A DNA stretch of 44,869 bases from a bacterium (GCA_029558735.1 JAKQDP010000068.1:1-44869); one strand, 5' to 3'. Positions 1-8,156 are shown, counted from the first letter of the stretch. The notes: generated by a model from the sequence alone, not told the origin. Numbers and translations: made by a program.

Positions 1-207
1 TTCCTTGCCGTCTATGCCCACAATGCCAAGTTCGGGAGTGGGGTGTTCTTTGGTGGCGGGAAAGTTTTCCAAGATGCCTGATTGGTAGAGGACTTTGACT
101 TGGGCTAGGTATTGCTCTTTGAGCCGGAGGGTTTCGGCGAGAGATTCCAAGGATTCTTGATTGTCGTCCCTGTCTTCTATTTGATGGTGAGGGAAGCGTT
201 CAGGCAT
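1..207 (-). CDS. Hypothetical protein, N-terminal 69 codons only
   Basis: An open frame starts at ATG 207 and runs off the left edge without a stop, so only the first 69 residues are visible. They begin MPERFPHHQIEDRDDNQESL and continue as a charged, probably helical or coiled-coil segment rich in Glu, Gln and Leu, then a Pro/Gly-containing stretch. There is no signal peptide or membrane segment. It follows the membrane protein at 230-739 by 22 bp and could be the last visible gene of the aspS operon. G+C by hand count over the first 180 bases is about 51 percent, higher than the flanking AT-rich genes. I do not recognise the family. Confidence 0.6.
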   Translation of the reverse strand, partial: MPERFPHHQIEDRDDNQESLESLAETLRLKEQYLAQVKVLYQSGILENFPATKEHPTPELGIVGIDGKE

Positions 208-229
208 ATTATTGATATTAATTATGAGA

Positions 230-739
230 TTATACCAACCAGGAAGAAAATTCCAAAACGCCGGTGGTAATCAAAGTGACGATAACGCCGGCCAGCATAA
301 TGCCCAACAGAATAAAAAAAATAGACTTTTTCCAATCTAAGCCGAACAACCAAGCGGCTAAAGCGCCAGTCCAGGCGCCGGTAACCGGTAAAGGTATGGC
401 GACAAAGAGGGCCAAAGCCCACAAACCGTACAACTGGTAATTTTTTGTCAGTTTTCTTCTGGTCCGCTCAAACAGCCAAGCAAAAAATTTTCTGAATAAT
501 TTAAAGTGATTGGACAGCCAATTAGACACCGGGCCAATAAACCGCAAAATAAAATAAACCGGAATAAAATTTCCCAGCACCGAAAAAAAATAAGCCTGCC
601 ACCAAGATAGGCCCAGGGAAGAAATCGCCAAAGGCAAACTAACTCTTAATTCGGCAATCGGCAACATGGAAATAATGATGGTGATTATTTCCGGTGGCAA
701 ATACCTCAAATGGATAAAATATTGCCAAATAAAAGTCAT
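230..739 (-). CDS. Small multidrug export-like integral membrane protein (COG2426 family)
   Basis: This is a polytopic membrane protein of 169 residues with about four to five hydrophobic segments. It matches what I know of the Sm_multidrug_ex family (PF06695/COG2426): an early MLPIAELRVSLPLAI segment, a GNFIPVYFILRF segment, and a conserved VAIPLPVTGAWTGALAAWLF motif, followed by a last hydrophobic helix. The family name is historical and transport substrates are poorly known, so export activity is inference. I chose ATG 739 over an in-frame TTG at 745 because it makes a 4-bp ATGA overlap with the upstream carboxypeptidase stop, a typical coupled arrangement. Confidence 0.8.
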   Translation of the reverse strand: MTFIWQYFIHLRYLPPEIITIIISMLPIAELRVSLPLAISSLGLSWWQAYFFSVLGNFIPVYFILRFIGPVSNWLSNHFKLFRKFFAWLFERTRRKLTKNYQLYGLWALALFVAIPLPVTGAWTGALAAWLFGLDWKKSIFFILLGIMLAGVIVTLITTGVLEFSSWLV

Positions 740-1665
740 TGCCAAAAATAATTATTAAACACCCAATAAGCCAAGCTTTTGGTGTCTGTGAACCGGTCTT
801 GTAAACTCTTACTGCCCAAGACGACCACTAAGACCTTATTGTCGCCGTTTCTTACTTGGCTGGCCAAACAATAGCCGGCCGCTTCCAAATAACCGGTCTT
901 ACCCGCTTCTACTTTATATTGGACATTATCCAAACCAAATTGCTGGCCCAGAATTTTATTGGTATTAACAATCTGTCGGCTAACGCCCTTATTAATAATA
1001 TCAATATTATAACTTTCCGAACTGATGGCGCCGGCAATTTCCGGCCGGCTTAAAGCCGCCCGTAAAATCAGCGCCACTTCCAAGGCGGTGGATTGATTGG
1101 CGTCACGCAGTCCGGTGGCGTCGGCAAAAACCGTATTAGTCAACCCGATTGCCTGCGCCTTGGCATTCATTTGAGCGACAAATTCTTCGGGGTTCATTCC
1201 AGTCACTCGGACTAAAGCGGCCGCCCCTTCGTTGGCTGAGGCGACCAAGGTGCCATAAAACAAATCCTTGACCGTTACCTGCTCGCCGGCAATAAAATAG
1301 CTAATGCCGCCCTCACGATAATCATCACCGCTAATCGTGACTACCTCATCCCAGCCCGGATTATGATCCAAAAACACTAACGCCGTCATTAATTTGGTCA
1401 AACTGGCAATCGACCGCGCTTGGCCGGAATTTTTTTCGTATAAAATTTTATTGGTTTTTTTGTCTACTACCAAAACACTCTCGGCTGTCACTTCCACCCC
1501 CAAAGAGGCGTCCGGCTTTTTTTGGGGAGCGGTTTCTATCAACTGCCGCAATTGAGCTTCGGGCAAACGACTGGCCAAACCTTCAACTGGAGCGACCAAT
1601 TGCTGTCCGGCCTGAAACTGCAAAAACAAACTGGTCAAAATCAAATTAATAATTATTTCGAACAT
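736..1665 (-). CDS. dacA: D-alanyl-D-alanine carboxypeptidase (peptidase S11, PBP5-like)
   Basis: A serine-type carboxypeptidase of 309 residues that trims the terminal D-Ala from peptidoglycan stem peptides outside the membrane. The N-terminal 20 or so residues form a hydrophobic signal or anchor. All three active-site motifs of the S11 family are visible: SLTK at residues 88-91 (nucleophile Ser and general-base Lys), SAN at 143-145 and KTG at 256-258. The C-terminal beta-rich domain of E. coli PBP5 is missing, as in short family members. It lies 12 bp after scpB and overlaps the next membrane gene by 4 bp, so it is operonic. The exact gene symbol is a family-level assignment. Confidence 0.9.
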   Translation of the reverse strand: MFEIIINLILTSLFLQFQAGQQLVAPVEGLASRLPEAQLRQLIETAPQKKPDASLGVEVTAESVLVVDKKTNKILYEKNSGQARSIASLTKLMTALVFLDHNPGWDEVVTISGDDYREGGISYFIAGEQVTVKDLFYGTLVASANEGAAALVRVTGMNPEEFVAQMNAKAQAIGLTNTVFADATGLRDANQSTALEVALILRAALSRPEIAGAISSESYNIDIINKGVSRQIVNTNKILGQQFGLDNVQYKVEAGKTGYLEAAGYCLASQVRNGDNKVLVVVLGSKSLQDRFTDTKSLAYWVFNNYFWQ

Positions 1666-1677
1666 AAATTACCACGA

Positions 1678-2241
1678 CTAATCATTATGATTTAAATTAT
1701 CGCCCATTTCCGCATTAAGTAATTTATCCAAATTATTATTGCGGTTAAGTTTCTCAAAATCGGGCAACTCCTCAATTTTGGATAAACCGAGAAATTTCAA
1801 AAAATCAAAAGTAATATTATACAAGGTAATCCCCCGCTGTTTGTCCTCGGCTGATTCAACTAATCCGCGCATCAACAAATTGCGCAAAATAATGCTGCAA
1901 TTGACACCGCGAATCAATTCCAATTCCGCCTTGGAAATCGGGCCGCGATAAGCAATAATGGTCAACGCCTCCAAAGACGGCCGAGTCAATTCGCCGGTCA
2001 TCTCACTTTTGATGAATTTTTGCACTACTTGACTGGAAGCGGCCGCAGTAACCAATTGGTACTTATCGCCTGACTCCAACAGTTGAATACCGCCAGACCG
2101 AAGGCGATAATCATCAGCCAAAGCGACTAGCGCCGTTTTAGTCGCCGCTTCGGTCGCGCCAGTCAGCTTGGCCAGTTCCTTGACGCTCAACGGCTTGTGA
2201 GAAACAAAAAGCAGACTTTCAATCTGGTTTTTTTCTGCCAT
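1678..2241 (-). CDS. scpB: Segregation and condensation protein B (ScpB)
   Basis: ScpB is the winged-helix kleisin-associated (kite) subunit of the bacterial SMC condensin complex and acts with ScpA in chromosome segregation. The 187-residue product shows the family start (EKNQIESLLFVSHKPLSV), two winged-helix units, and the diagnostic LEALTIIAYRGPISKAEL stretch followed by VNCSIILRNLLMRGLVE. A TTG at 2259 would give seven more residues overlapping scpA. ATG 2241 is preferred because it sits 4 bp after the scpA stop and begins at the family's usual N-terminus. The gene is directly downstream of scpA, the standard pairing. No smc gene is in the window. Confidence 0.93.
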   Translation of the reverse strand: MAEKNQIESLLFVSHKPLSVKELAKLTGATEAATKTALVALADDYRLRSGGIQLLESGDKYQLVTAAASSQVVQKFIKSEMTGELTRPSLEALTIIAYRGPISKAELELIRGVNCSIILRNLLMRGLVESAEDKQRGITLYNITFDFLKFLGLSKIEELPDFEKLNRNNNLDKLLNAEMGDNLNHND

Positions 2242-2245
2242 AAAA

Positions 2246-2941
2246 TTAAACTTTTTCAATTAATATATCATCCAACACTCCCCGCTGATTAACCGCCACT
2301 TCGCCGGATTTAATCAGCTCCAATAAAGCCATAAAACAGACTACCACTTCGGCTCGGGATTGAGCAGTCACTAAAACATTTTGAAAATTCATTTTCTTAA
2401 ATTGACGCAATTTTTCCCGAATGTCCGCCACCACCTCCTTTAGGCTGACTGCCCGGGCCATAATCTTCTGGGGCAAATTGACAATATAATCTATCCGGTT
2501 AAGGACGGTCGTAAAAATAGCGGCCAATTCCAACGCTGTCAACTGCGAAGGCGGACTAAACACCACTTCCGATTTAACGGCCAATCGCTCGCGATTAAAA
2601 CAAAAACGCTGCTGACCAATAATTTCCTCCACCAACTTAGTCGCCGCCAGATAATCCTGATACATTTTTAGTTGCGCTTCCAATTGTTCGGCGCTGTCTT
2701 CCTCTTCATCGGCCAATTGGGGCAAGAGTGTCTTGGACTTGATGACCAATAATTTGGTGGCGACAACCAAAAAATCAGCCAATTCCGTAGCGCTAATGTC
2801 CTGGGTCTGCTCCAAATAGGCCAAATATTGGTCAGTTACTTTCGCTAAAGCCACCTGAGAAATATCCATTTTCTCTTGCTCAATCAGCTGCAACAATAAG
2901 TCCAGCGGCCCCTGAAATTGTTCCAATTTTATCTTATACAT
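2246..2941 (-). CDS. scpA: Segregation and condensation protein A (ScpA)
   Basis: The kleisin subunit of SMC-ScpAB, which bridges the SMC heads. The 231-residue protein opens with the signature FQGPLDLLLQLIEQEKMDIS, followed by ISATELADFLVVATKLLVIKSK, both hallmark segments of the N-terminal kleisin domain. An acidic linker (about residues 78-92) and a C-terminal winged helix containing VVCFMALLELIKSGEV complete it. Length is close to the usual 230-260. It starts at ATG 2941, 3 bp after the YbaK-like gene, and is followed directly by scpB, so the two are probably translated together. Confidence 0.94.
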   Translation of the reverse strand: MYKIKLEQFQGPLDLLLQLIEQEKMDISQVALAKVTDQYLAYLEQTQDISATELADFLVVATKLLVIKSKTLLPQLADEEEDSAEQLEAQLKMYQDYLAATKLVEEIIGQQRFCFNRERLAVKSEVVFSPPSQLTALELAAIFTTVLNRIDYIVNLPQKIMARAVSLKEVVADIREKLRQFKKMNFQNVLVTAQSRAEVVVCFMALLELIKSGEVAVNQRGVLDDILIEKV

Positions 2942-2944
2942 TAG

Positions 2945-3568
2945 TTACTTTCTTTGGGCGGCGGCAATTTTGGACCGAGACCGCTTAACGCTTTTTTTCT
3001 TAGCGGCCGGCTTAGTCTGTTCGGCCGGGCCTGATTTTTTCCGCGCCACTTTGGCTTTAACTCGCCGCATTTTCTTTTTCGTGCTCTTGGGTATTTTATA
3101 GCCGCCGGCCATGGCTACATCGGCCAACTTGGCTTCTTCCACTTGAATAAAGTCTTTCACTTTCATAAAAACACTGTCAGTAAAACTGCCAGTAGAAAAC
3201 ACTGCTTGCCTGGTTTTGAGCATTGCCTTATCAACCAAGGTTTCCAATTGATGCAATTTGCCAAATGAAGAAAGCGCTCCCGGTTTGATTTTCAACACCT
3301 TAATCATTAATTTTTCATTGGGAATAGAAATTTTTTTCGCCCCAAAAGCCCGTTTAACTTTAACTAAGTTAATTTTTTTATCAGCCGGGACCACCACCAA
3401 TACATAAGTTTTATCGACTTGGACCAAAAGATTTTTAGCGATTTGGTTCAATTCTTTTTTCAAAGTCTGAGCCGCATCAAAGGCAGTGTACACGGTTTTG
3501 TGGACAATTTCCTGATAATCAATGTCTTGCTTATCAAGATACTTCTTGACTTTAATGGGAATGGACAT
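2945..3568 (-). CDS. YbaK/EbsC-type aminoacyl-tRNA deacylase with basic C-terminal tail
   Basis: The first 150 residues resemble the YbaK/ProX trans-editing fold, which hydrolyses mischarged aminoacyl-tRNAs. Visible features are the early DIDYQEIVHKTVYTAFDAAQ strand-helix, the KNLLVQVDKTYVLVVVPADKKINL central strands and a FSTGSFTDSVFMKVKDFI segment. The last 45 residues are a lysine/arginine-rich, probably disordered tail, likely to bind RNA or the ribosome; that role is inference. The target amino acid cannot be read from sequence. The gene is operonic between a DUF5671 membrane protein and scpA. An alternative reading is a solitary YbaK-domain protein without editing activity. Confidence 0.75.
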   Translation of the reverse strand: MSIPIKVKKYLDKQDIDYQEIVHKTVYTAFDAAQTLKKELNQIAKNLLVQVDKTYVLVVVPADKKINLVKVKRAFGAKKISIPNEKLMIKVLKIKPGALSSFGKLHQLETLVDKAMLKTRQAVFSTGSFTDSVFMKVKDFIQVEEAKLADVAMAGGYKIPKSTKKKMRRVKAKVARKKSGPAEQTKPAAKKKSVKRSRSKIAAAQRK

Positions 3569-3602
3569 ATGATTAATCTTTAGTTTGTTATGATTATCTT
3601 AT

Positions 3603-4541
3603 TTATTGAACCATTGGCACGGTTGGCGCCGTCTTAACATTGACTGTCGGCGCTACCTTCTGCTGAAAACACTGATAGCCGGCCTGATGATAATACCAAA
3701 TACCAATCGCATAAATATCCTTAATCGACTGACCGACCGAAGCAGAAGTATCAGTGGCGAATTCGGCGCACAGCTCATAAGTATCATCACCGACTAAATT
3801 ATAACCATAGGGAGCACCACTAACCGGGTCAGTGTAAGTTTGGCCGCCAATAACCGACAAGTCCGGCGGTAATTGACCATTAACCTGATAATAACTGCTG
3901 ATTAAAAAATTAAGTTGAGTTAAATCGTTTGCTCGCTGTTGATCGCTGTTGACCGCCCTACTTTGAGCCGGCGAATCAACTAAAACAAAGCCCCAAATAA
4001 CCAATATTAATACCAATAAAATCACTCCGACAAAAGCCACTATTGATAATCGACTTTTAGTTAAATAACTTTTTCGCCTTAAGTCATAAAAATAATAACC
4101 AAAAATGCTGGCGGCAATCAATAAAACCACCAACACCCGTAAAATCGACCGAGCGGTATAATCGCCATTTAAAAACCGAAAAATAATATTGATTAAACTG
4201 CCAGCAATAAAAATAGCGGCGATAAATAACATGAGATAAGTCAACCAAGTATGAATGCCACTAGCCGGATTCAATTTGTTCTGTTTATACTGCTTATGCA
4301 AAAAAGCTGAAACAAACAAAAAAATTGGGGCAATAATCAAAGCCGAAGCAATGCCAAATTTAAGTCGGTCTTGGGAAAAATTATTGAGATAATACACTAC
4401 ATTGTCCGGACCGAGGTATTTGTCGATGATTTGAAAGCAAATCATCCCGATAGCAAACGCTAGCCAACCCAGGGTAACCAAGCTAAGCAAATTCAAAAAA
4501 GCATCCAGCGCGCCGCTATGTTTGGCGGTATTAGTAGCCAT
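3603..4541 (-). CDS. Membrane protein with DUF5671-like domain and extracytoplasmic C-terminus
   Basis: A 312-residue protein with about five hydrophobic helices: about residues 16-37, 65-82, 101-122, 133-151 and 165-186. The N-terminal four-helix part looks like DUF5671, a domain common in Patescibacteria. The C-terminal 120 residues lack membrane segments. They begin RAVNSDQQRANDLTQLNFLI and contain LPPDLSVIG, DPVSGAPYGYN and YELCAEFAT. This resembles the soluble part of pilin-like proteins that sort pairs of short sequence fields, but no prepilin peptidase site is present. Function unknown. It lies 10 bp after the 4552-4866 gene and belongs to the aspS operon by spacing. Confidence 0.75.
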   Translation of the reverse strand: MATNTAKHSGALDAFLNLLSLVTLGWLAFAIGMICFQIIDKYLGPDNVVYYLNNFSQDRLKFGIASALIIAPIFLFVSAFLHKQYKQNKLNPASGIHTWLTYLMLFIAAIFIAGSLINIIFRFLNGDYTARSILRVLVVLLIAASIFGYYFYDLRRKSYLTKSRLSIVAFVGVILLVLILVIWGFVLVDSPAQSRAVNSDQQRANDLTQLNFLISSYYQVNGQLPPDLSVIGGQTYTDPVSGAPYGYNLVGDDTYELCAEFATDTSASVGQSIKDIYAIGIWYYHQAGYQCFQQKVAPTVNVKTAPTVPMVQ

Positions 4542-4551
4542 AAAATTAAAG

Positions 4552-4866
4552 TTATTTATTATTTTTATTTTTAAAAGGCAATGGTTGTTGTTCGCCCAGC
4601 AACCGCCGCGCCAGCTTCCGACCCGCTGGTGTAAGCATCACCCGATCAATATACCACTTTCTGGCAGTTTTAATGCCGCCACCCCGTACCAAGCCGCGAC
4701 TAATTAGCCGCTCGACGCTCTTAGTGATAATTGACAACTGACTAATGGCAGTCGGCGGATCTTTCTGTCGGCGATAAAAATCCAGTAGCGTCTTCTTATT
4801 GACTGAGCCGTTCCTGTCCTCCAAGCCGCGCCGTAAAATATATTTTTGCAGACTGGAGAGACCCAT
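4552..4866 (-). CDS. Small winged-helix-like protein
   Basis: A 104-residue basic protein beginning MGLSSLQKYILRRGLEDRNG. A helix-turn-helix-like arrangement can be read as LSIITKSVERLISRGLVRGG, followed by a strand-like KWYIDRVMLTPAGRKLARRL, the pattern of a winged-helix domain with a recognition helix and wing. DNA binding is therefore plausible but unproven, and I cannot name a family. It has no membrane segment. It lies 12 bp downstream of the HD-domain gene and 10 bp upstream of the DUF5671 gene, so it is co-transcribed with them. Confidence 0.7.
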   Translation of the reverse strand: MGLSSLQKYILRRGLEDRNGSVNKKTLLDFYRRQKDPPTAISQLSIITKSVERLISRGLVRGGGIKTARKWYIDRVMLTPAGRKLARRLLGEQQPLPFKNKNNK

Positions 4867-4878
4867 ATTTACTCGGGG

Positions 4879-5544
4879 TTAAGATAATTTGAAATTATTG
4901 ATCATCAATACAAACTGATAACCCAAATATTCAGCGGCCAATCGACAAAAAGACATTCGATCGATAAAAATTTCAAAATACTCCAACGGATCAGTGATTT
5001 TGGTGTCAACTTTCAGTTTCAAAATTATCTCTTTTTTGGCCAATCGGACAAGCAGGTCGTTGCTAATAACTGAATAATTCACTCGGTCATGAATATCTTC
5101 TTTGAGCCGGCGGCGATTTTTTTCCCTGACCCGGCTGCGGTGGACATCGGATTTGTCCGCCAAAATCAACACAGCCGTCACTTTATTGACAATCTTCAAA
5201 TCATATTTATCATGACTGACAATCGCCTGAGCAACTGTGGATACAGCCAATGGTTCATAGTCCCTAAGATAACACTGGGAGAACAATAATGCCGCCCAAT
5301 AATGATGTTGGTCCCGACCCAAAAAATTGCCCATATCATGACAATAACCGGCAATCGCCGCCAATTCCTGGTCTTGCTGATTGAGGCCTATTTTCTTGGC
5401 CAGGGACCGGGCCCGTTCCGCGACAATGTTGATATGCCGACCACCATGATCAGTATAGCCCAACGCATCCAAATATTTATCGGTTTGCCAGATAAAAGTT
5501 TTGATGCGCTTATCTTGTTTGACTTGGGCAAGTTTTAAATCCAT
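4879..5544 (-). CDS. HD-domain phosphohydrolase-like protein
   Basis: A cytoplasmic 221-residue protein of the metal-dependent HD superfamily. The metal ligands can be followed in order: His in GGRHINIVAERA (about residue 37), the HD pair in AGYCHDMGNFLGRD (about residues 69-70), a further His pair in DQHHYWAALLF and an Asp in AVLILADKSDV. The C-terminal 80 residues are specific to this subgroup. HD enzymes cleave phosphate esters or nucleotides, and the substrate cannot be deduced. It follows aspS by 13 bp. A role in nucleotide signalling or RNA metabolism would be a guess. Confidence 0.8.
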   Translation of the reverse strand: MDLKLAQVKQDKRIKTFIWQTDKYLDALGYTDHGGRHINIVAERARSLAKKIGLNQQDQELAAIAGYCHDMGNFLGRDQHHYWAALLFSQCYLRDYEPLAVSTVAQAIVSHDKYDLKIVNKVTAVLILADKSDVHRSRVREKNRRRLKEDIHDRVNYSVISNDLLVRLAKKEIILKLKVDTKITDPLEYFEIFIDRMSFCRLAAEYLGYQFVLMINNFKLS

Positions 5545-5557
5545 AAAATAATTTTAT

Positions 5558-6985
5558 TTAATCAGCCAGAGCGGTGTCAAACCCCTCAACCGCCGCCACT
5601 CCTGCCGCCAGTTGAATATTTGCCTCTTGCAGCGCCTTCCGGCTGATTGGACTGGGCGCCCCCATCAATAAATCGCGACTGTCGCCGGTTTTGGGAAAAG
5701 CAATGACCTCACGGATGCTTTCCTCATTTTGCAAAATCGCCACAATTCGATCCAGGCCGGCAGCAATACCGCCATGAGGCGGAGCGCCATAAGCAAATGC
5801 TTCGAGGAGGTGGCCAAACCGAGCCTGAATTTCCGCTTCCGCCAAGCCAAGGACGCTAAAAACTTTCCTTTGCATCTCCTGGGAATGAATCCTAATTGAC
5901 CCGCCCCAAATTTCTGTGCCATTTAAAATCAAATCATAACTGCTGGCCCGCCATTTTTCCGGCTGATCAGGATACTGCTGATAATCATCCGGATTGGGCA
6001 TAGTAAACGGATGATGAGTGGCAACCAATTTCTTTTCGGCTTCTGATCGCTTGAACATCGGCGGATCAATCATCCAGTGAAAAGCTAATTCCTCCGGATC
6101 TTTTTTATTCTTTCGCAAATCAGCTTTATCTGATTGATATTTTTCCATTAATTCGGCATAAGTCAACCGAGGAAACGGAACCTGGGCAATTTTTTTGCCG
6201 GGATAAAGCTCCTGAATCAGTTTAAGCATCAATGCTTCGGTAAGTCGCATCACCTCTTCCTGGCTAACAAAACTCAGTTCCACATCAATTTGAGTAAACT
6301 CCGCTTGCCGGTCGCCGCGAGTGTCCTCATCCCGAAAACAGCGAGCGATTTGAAAATATTTTTCAATTCCCGCCACCATCAATAACTGCTTGAACTGTTG
6401 GGGTGATTGAGGCAAGACATAAAACTGGCCGGGCCATAATCTGGCGGGGACAATAAATTCTCTCGCTCCTTCCGGTGTGCCCTTAGTTAAAGCCGGTGTC
6501 TCTATTTCCAAAAAACCTAAATTATCATAATAATCACGAACCAACTTAACAATCTTGTGCCTCATTATTAGATTATTTTTCAGCCGTTCGCGACGAATAT
6601 CCAAATAACGATATTTCATTCTGATTTCTTCGCCGGACTCTTGGTTGCTGTCAATTTCAAACGGCGGCGTTTTGGCTTCATTTAAAATTTCCAAACCGGT
6701 CGCCAACAACTCCACGGTGCCGGTGGCAATCTTATCATTAACCATTTTCTGCGGTCGCGCATTAATTTGACCAACAATACTAACTACAAACTCACTGCGT
6801 AATTTCTGGGCCTGTTCATATATTTCGGGATTATCCGGAACAAACACCACCTGTAAAATGCCACTGCGGTCGCGTAAATCAATAAAAACGATTTTGCCGT
6901 GATCCCGCCGCGTATGCACCCAGCCGGTCACTTTTACTGTCTGGCCCACTTGGTTGGTCACCTCCCCAATCGGAGTTCTGTCCAT
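5558..6985 (-). CDS. aspS: Aspartyl-tRNA synthetase (bacterial-type core lacking the GAD insertion)
   Basis: A class II synthetase that charges tRNA-Asp. The N-terminal OB-fold anticodon domain (about residues 1-105, with GWVHTRRDHGKIVFIDLRDR) precedes the catalytic core. The core shows the bacterial flipping-loop/motif 2 region (FRDEDTRGDRQAEFTQIDVE) and motif 3 (GGIAAGLDRIVA). At 475 residues it is about 110 shorter than usual bacterial AspRS. The missing part is the GAD insertion: SDKADLR runs within about 15 residues into the PMFKRSE segment that normally follows GAD. ATG 6985 sits behind a good sigma70-like promoter (7024-7052), so aspS leads the operon. Discriminating or non-discriminating type cannot be told by eye. 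Confidence 0.95.
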   Translation of the reverse strand: MDRTPIGEVTNQVGQTVKVTGWVHTRRDHGKIVFIDLRDRSGILQVVFVPDNPEIYEQAQKLRSEFVVSIVGQINARPQKMVNDKIATGTVELLATGLEILNEAKTPPFEIDSNQESGEEIRMKYRYLDIRRERLKNNLIMRHKIVKLVRDYYDNLGFLEIETPALTKGTPEGAREFIVPARLWPGQFYVLPQSPQQFKQLLMVAGIEKYFQIARCFRDEDTRGDRQAEFTQIDVELSFVSQEEVMRLTEALMLKLIQELYPGKKIAQVPFPRLTYAELMEKYQSDKADLRKNKKDPEELAFHWMIDPPMFKRSEAEKKLVATHHPFTMPNPDDYQQYPDQPEKWRASSYDLILNGTEIWGGSIRIHSQEMQRKVFSVLGLAEAEIQARFGHLLEAFAYGAPPHGGIAAGLDRIVAILQNEESIREVIAFPKTGDSRDLLMGAPSPISRKALQEANIQLAAGVAAVEGFDTALAD

Positions 6986-7023
6986 AAAATTTTTTTAAAC
7001 AATTAAAAAATTACCATGTTTTA

Positions 7024-7052
7024 ATTATAACCAAATATCCAAAATCTAGCAA
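7024..7052 (-). promoter_or_regulatory. Promoter of the aspS operon
   Basis: On the minus strand a TTGCTA -35 element (7047-7052) is separated by 17 bp from a perfect TATAAT -10 element (7024-7029). Transcription would begin near 7017, about 30 nt before the aspS ATG. It lies just downstream of the terminator at 7054-7088, so it begins a new transcription unit. Confidence 0.65.
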
Positions 7053-7053
7053 G

Positions 7054-7088
7054 AAAAAACCGGTTGTTTCCAAACAGAAACAACCGGT
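7054..7088 (-). terminator. Intrinsic terminator after the adk-map-ruvX-recO unit
   Basis: A perfect 12-bp stem (ACCGGTTGTTTC, 7077-7088, with its complement at 7059-7070) encloses a 6-nt loop and is followed on the minus strand by a run of six T. It stands 20 bp after the stop of the gene at 7109-7552 and immediately before the aspS promoter. Confidence 0.92.
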
Positions 7089-7108
7089 AATTGTCAAGCT
7101 CGGGAGCG

Positions 7109-7552
7109 TTAAAACTCCAAATAAAAGGGCAGCTCGTAAATCTGACGATCAGTAAACAATACTGCCCGAAATAGCGCCCGACGCTGGTCGTGGCCCAGCA
7201 GGCGAACTCGAATGGAATAGCTTTTCCACTCGGAAAAATCAGCGGCCGCCAAGTCCTCCAATTTACCCGGCGTCAACTCAATAATCTGTTCCGAGAGAAA
7301 ACAAAAGCCCTCCCGCAATATCCCCTGATGGAGACAACTAAACAATTTCTCGGCTGATAAGTAGAATTCCCGACACAGGCCCGAAAAATCAATCCGCTCC
7401 TTGGTGGCGGCCACCCGACGGTGGCGACGAATAATTTCCTGGCCTTTATAGTCAACTATCACCTCAGCCGAAGCTTCTTGACTAGTTAATTGATAAGCTT
7501 GTTCAGTTGATTTGGCTCCGATTCTCGATGCCGATTCGATTGACGACCCCAT
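7109..7552 (-). CDS. Hypothetical protein overlapping the recO 3' end
   Basis: A 147-residue soluble protein that I do not recognise. The N-terminal 30 residues are polar. The body alternates strands and helices (VIVDYKGQEIIRRHRRVAA; FSGLCREFYLSAEKLFSCLH; SYSIRVRLLGHDQRRALFRA; RQIYELPFYLEF). ATG 7552 lies inside recO in another frame, giving a 50-bp overlap. It is preceded at good distance by GGGAGG, one of the clearest Shine-Dalgarno sequences in the window, so I keep this start. A GTG at 7462 is the alternative and would remove the overlap. The gene ends 20 bp before a strong terminator and is last in the adk operon. Confidence 0.7.
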   Translation of the reverse strand: MGSSIESASRIGAKSTEQAYQLTSQEASAEVIVDYKGQEIIRRHRRVAATKERIDFSGLCREFYLSAEKLFSCLHQGILREGFCFLSEQIIELTPGKLEDLAAADFSEWKSYSIRVRLLGHDQRRALFRAVLFTDRQIYELPFYLEF

Positions 7553-8150
7553 AATGTTGCCCTCCCGTTTTTAAAGAACTACTGTCAAACAATTGACTGA
7601 CCGCTTGTTGATTCTTAAGTTCCGTTTCCACCACTTCCACTGCCAACTGGTTTAATAGTTTAAAAAGTTGGCGTTGATTGTTTACTTCTCGAACAATCGG
7701 ACAATAGCCCAACCGGCTCAATAAGGCAAATAAACTGGCGTTAAAAATTAATAAGCTCTGCTGTTGGTTTTGGGTTTTGGTCAATTTTGCCAAAAAATCC
7801 GCCAACAAAACAAAGATAACGGAATCATTGTAATCAAATCTGACTGCCTTGTCAATTAGTTGCCACAAATAGCCGGCCAACACTGTTTTATCCGGCTCAA
7901 CCACCAAGGAGAAAAAATTAGTCACCACCCGGCTGGCGGCAATCCGATAAACATTAACCCCTTTAGCCAACATTAAATCAGAGACAAAAAAAGCACCCAA
8001 ATGCGGGCTAAGCTTGGAGATTGTTTTTTGGCCGCCCTTGGCAATGGCCAGCACCTTACCCAAATCGCGAGTATAAATGACATACTGACGGTCAAAATCA
8101 TTATATGGACTTTGGCGCAAGACAATGCCGGCAGTGACAACGGTAGACAT
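7503..8150 (-). CDS. recO: DNA repair protein RecO
   Basis: RecO loads RecA on SSB-coated DNA in the RecFOR pathway. The N-terminal OB fold is clear: TAGIVLRQSPYNDFDRQYVI, then LGKVLAIAKGGQKTISKLSP and LGAFFVSDLMLAKG. A helical C-terminal domain follows, with the family LLIFNASLFALLSRLGYCP segment. At 215 residues it is shorter than typical RecO (about 240), and the C-terminal zinc-finger cysteines of many family members are absent; only one Cys is seen there. It follows ruvX by 6 bp and its last 16 codons are overlapped by the next gene. recF and recR are not in the window. Confidence 0.88.
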   Translation of the reverse strand: MSTVVTAGIVLRQSPYNDFDRQYVIYTRDLGKVLAIAKGGQKTISKLSPHLGAFFVSDLMLAKGVNVYRIAASRVVTNFFSLVVEPDKTVLAGYLWQLIDKAVRFDYNDSVIFVLLADFLAKLTKTQNQQQSLLIFNASLFALLSRLGYCPIVREVNNQRQLFKLLNQLAVEVVETELKNQQAVSQLFDSSSLKTGGQHYGVVNRIGIENRSQIN

Positions 8151-8156
8151 AAAATA

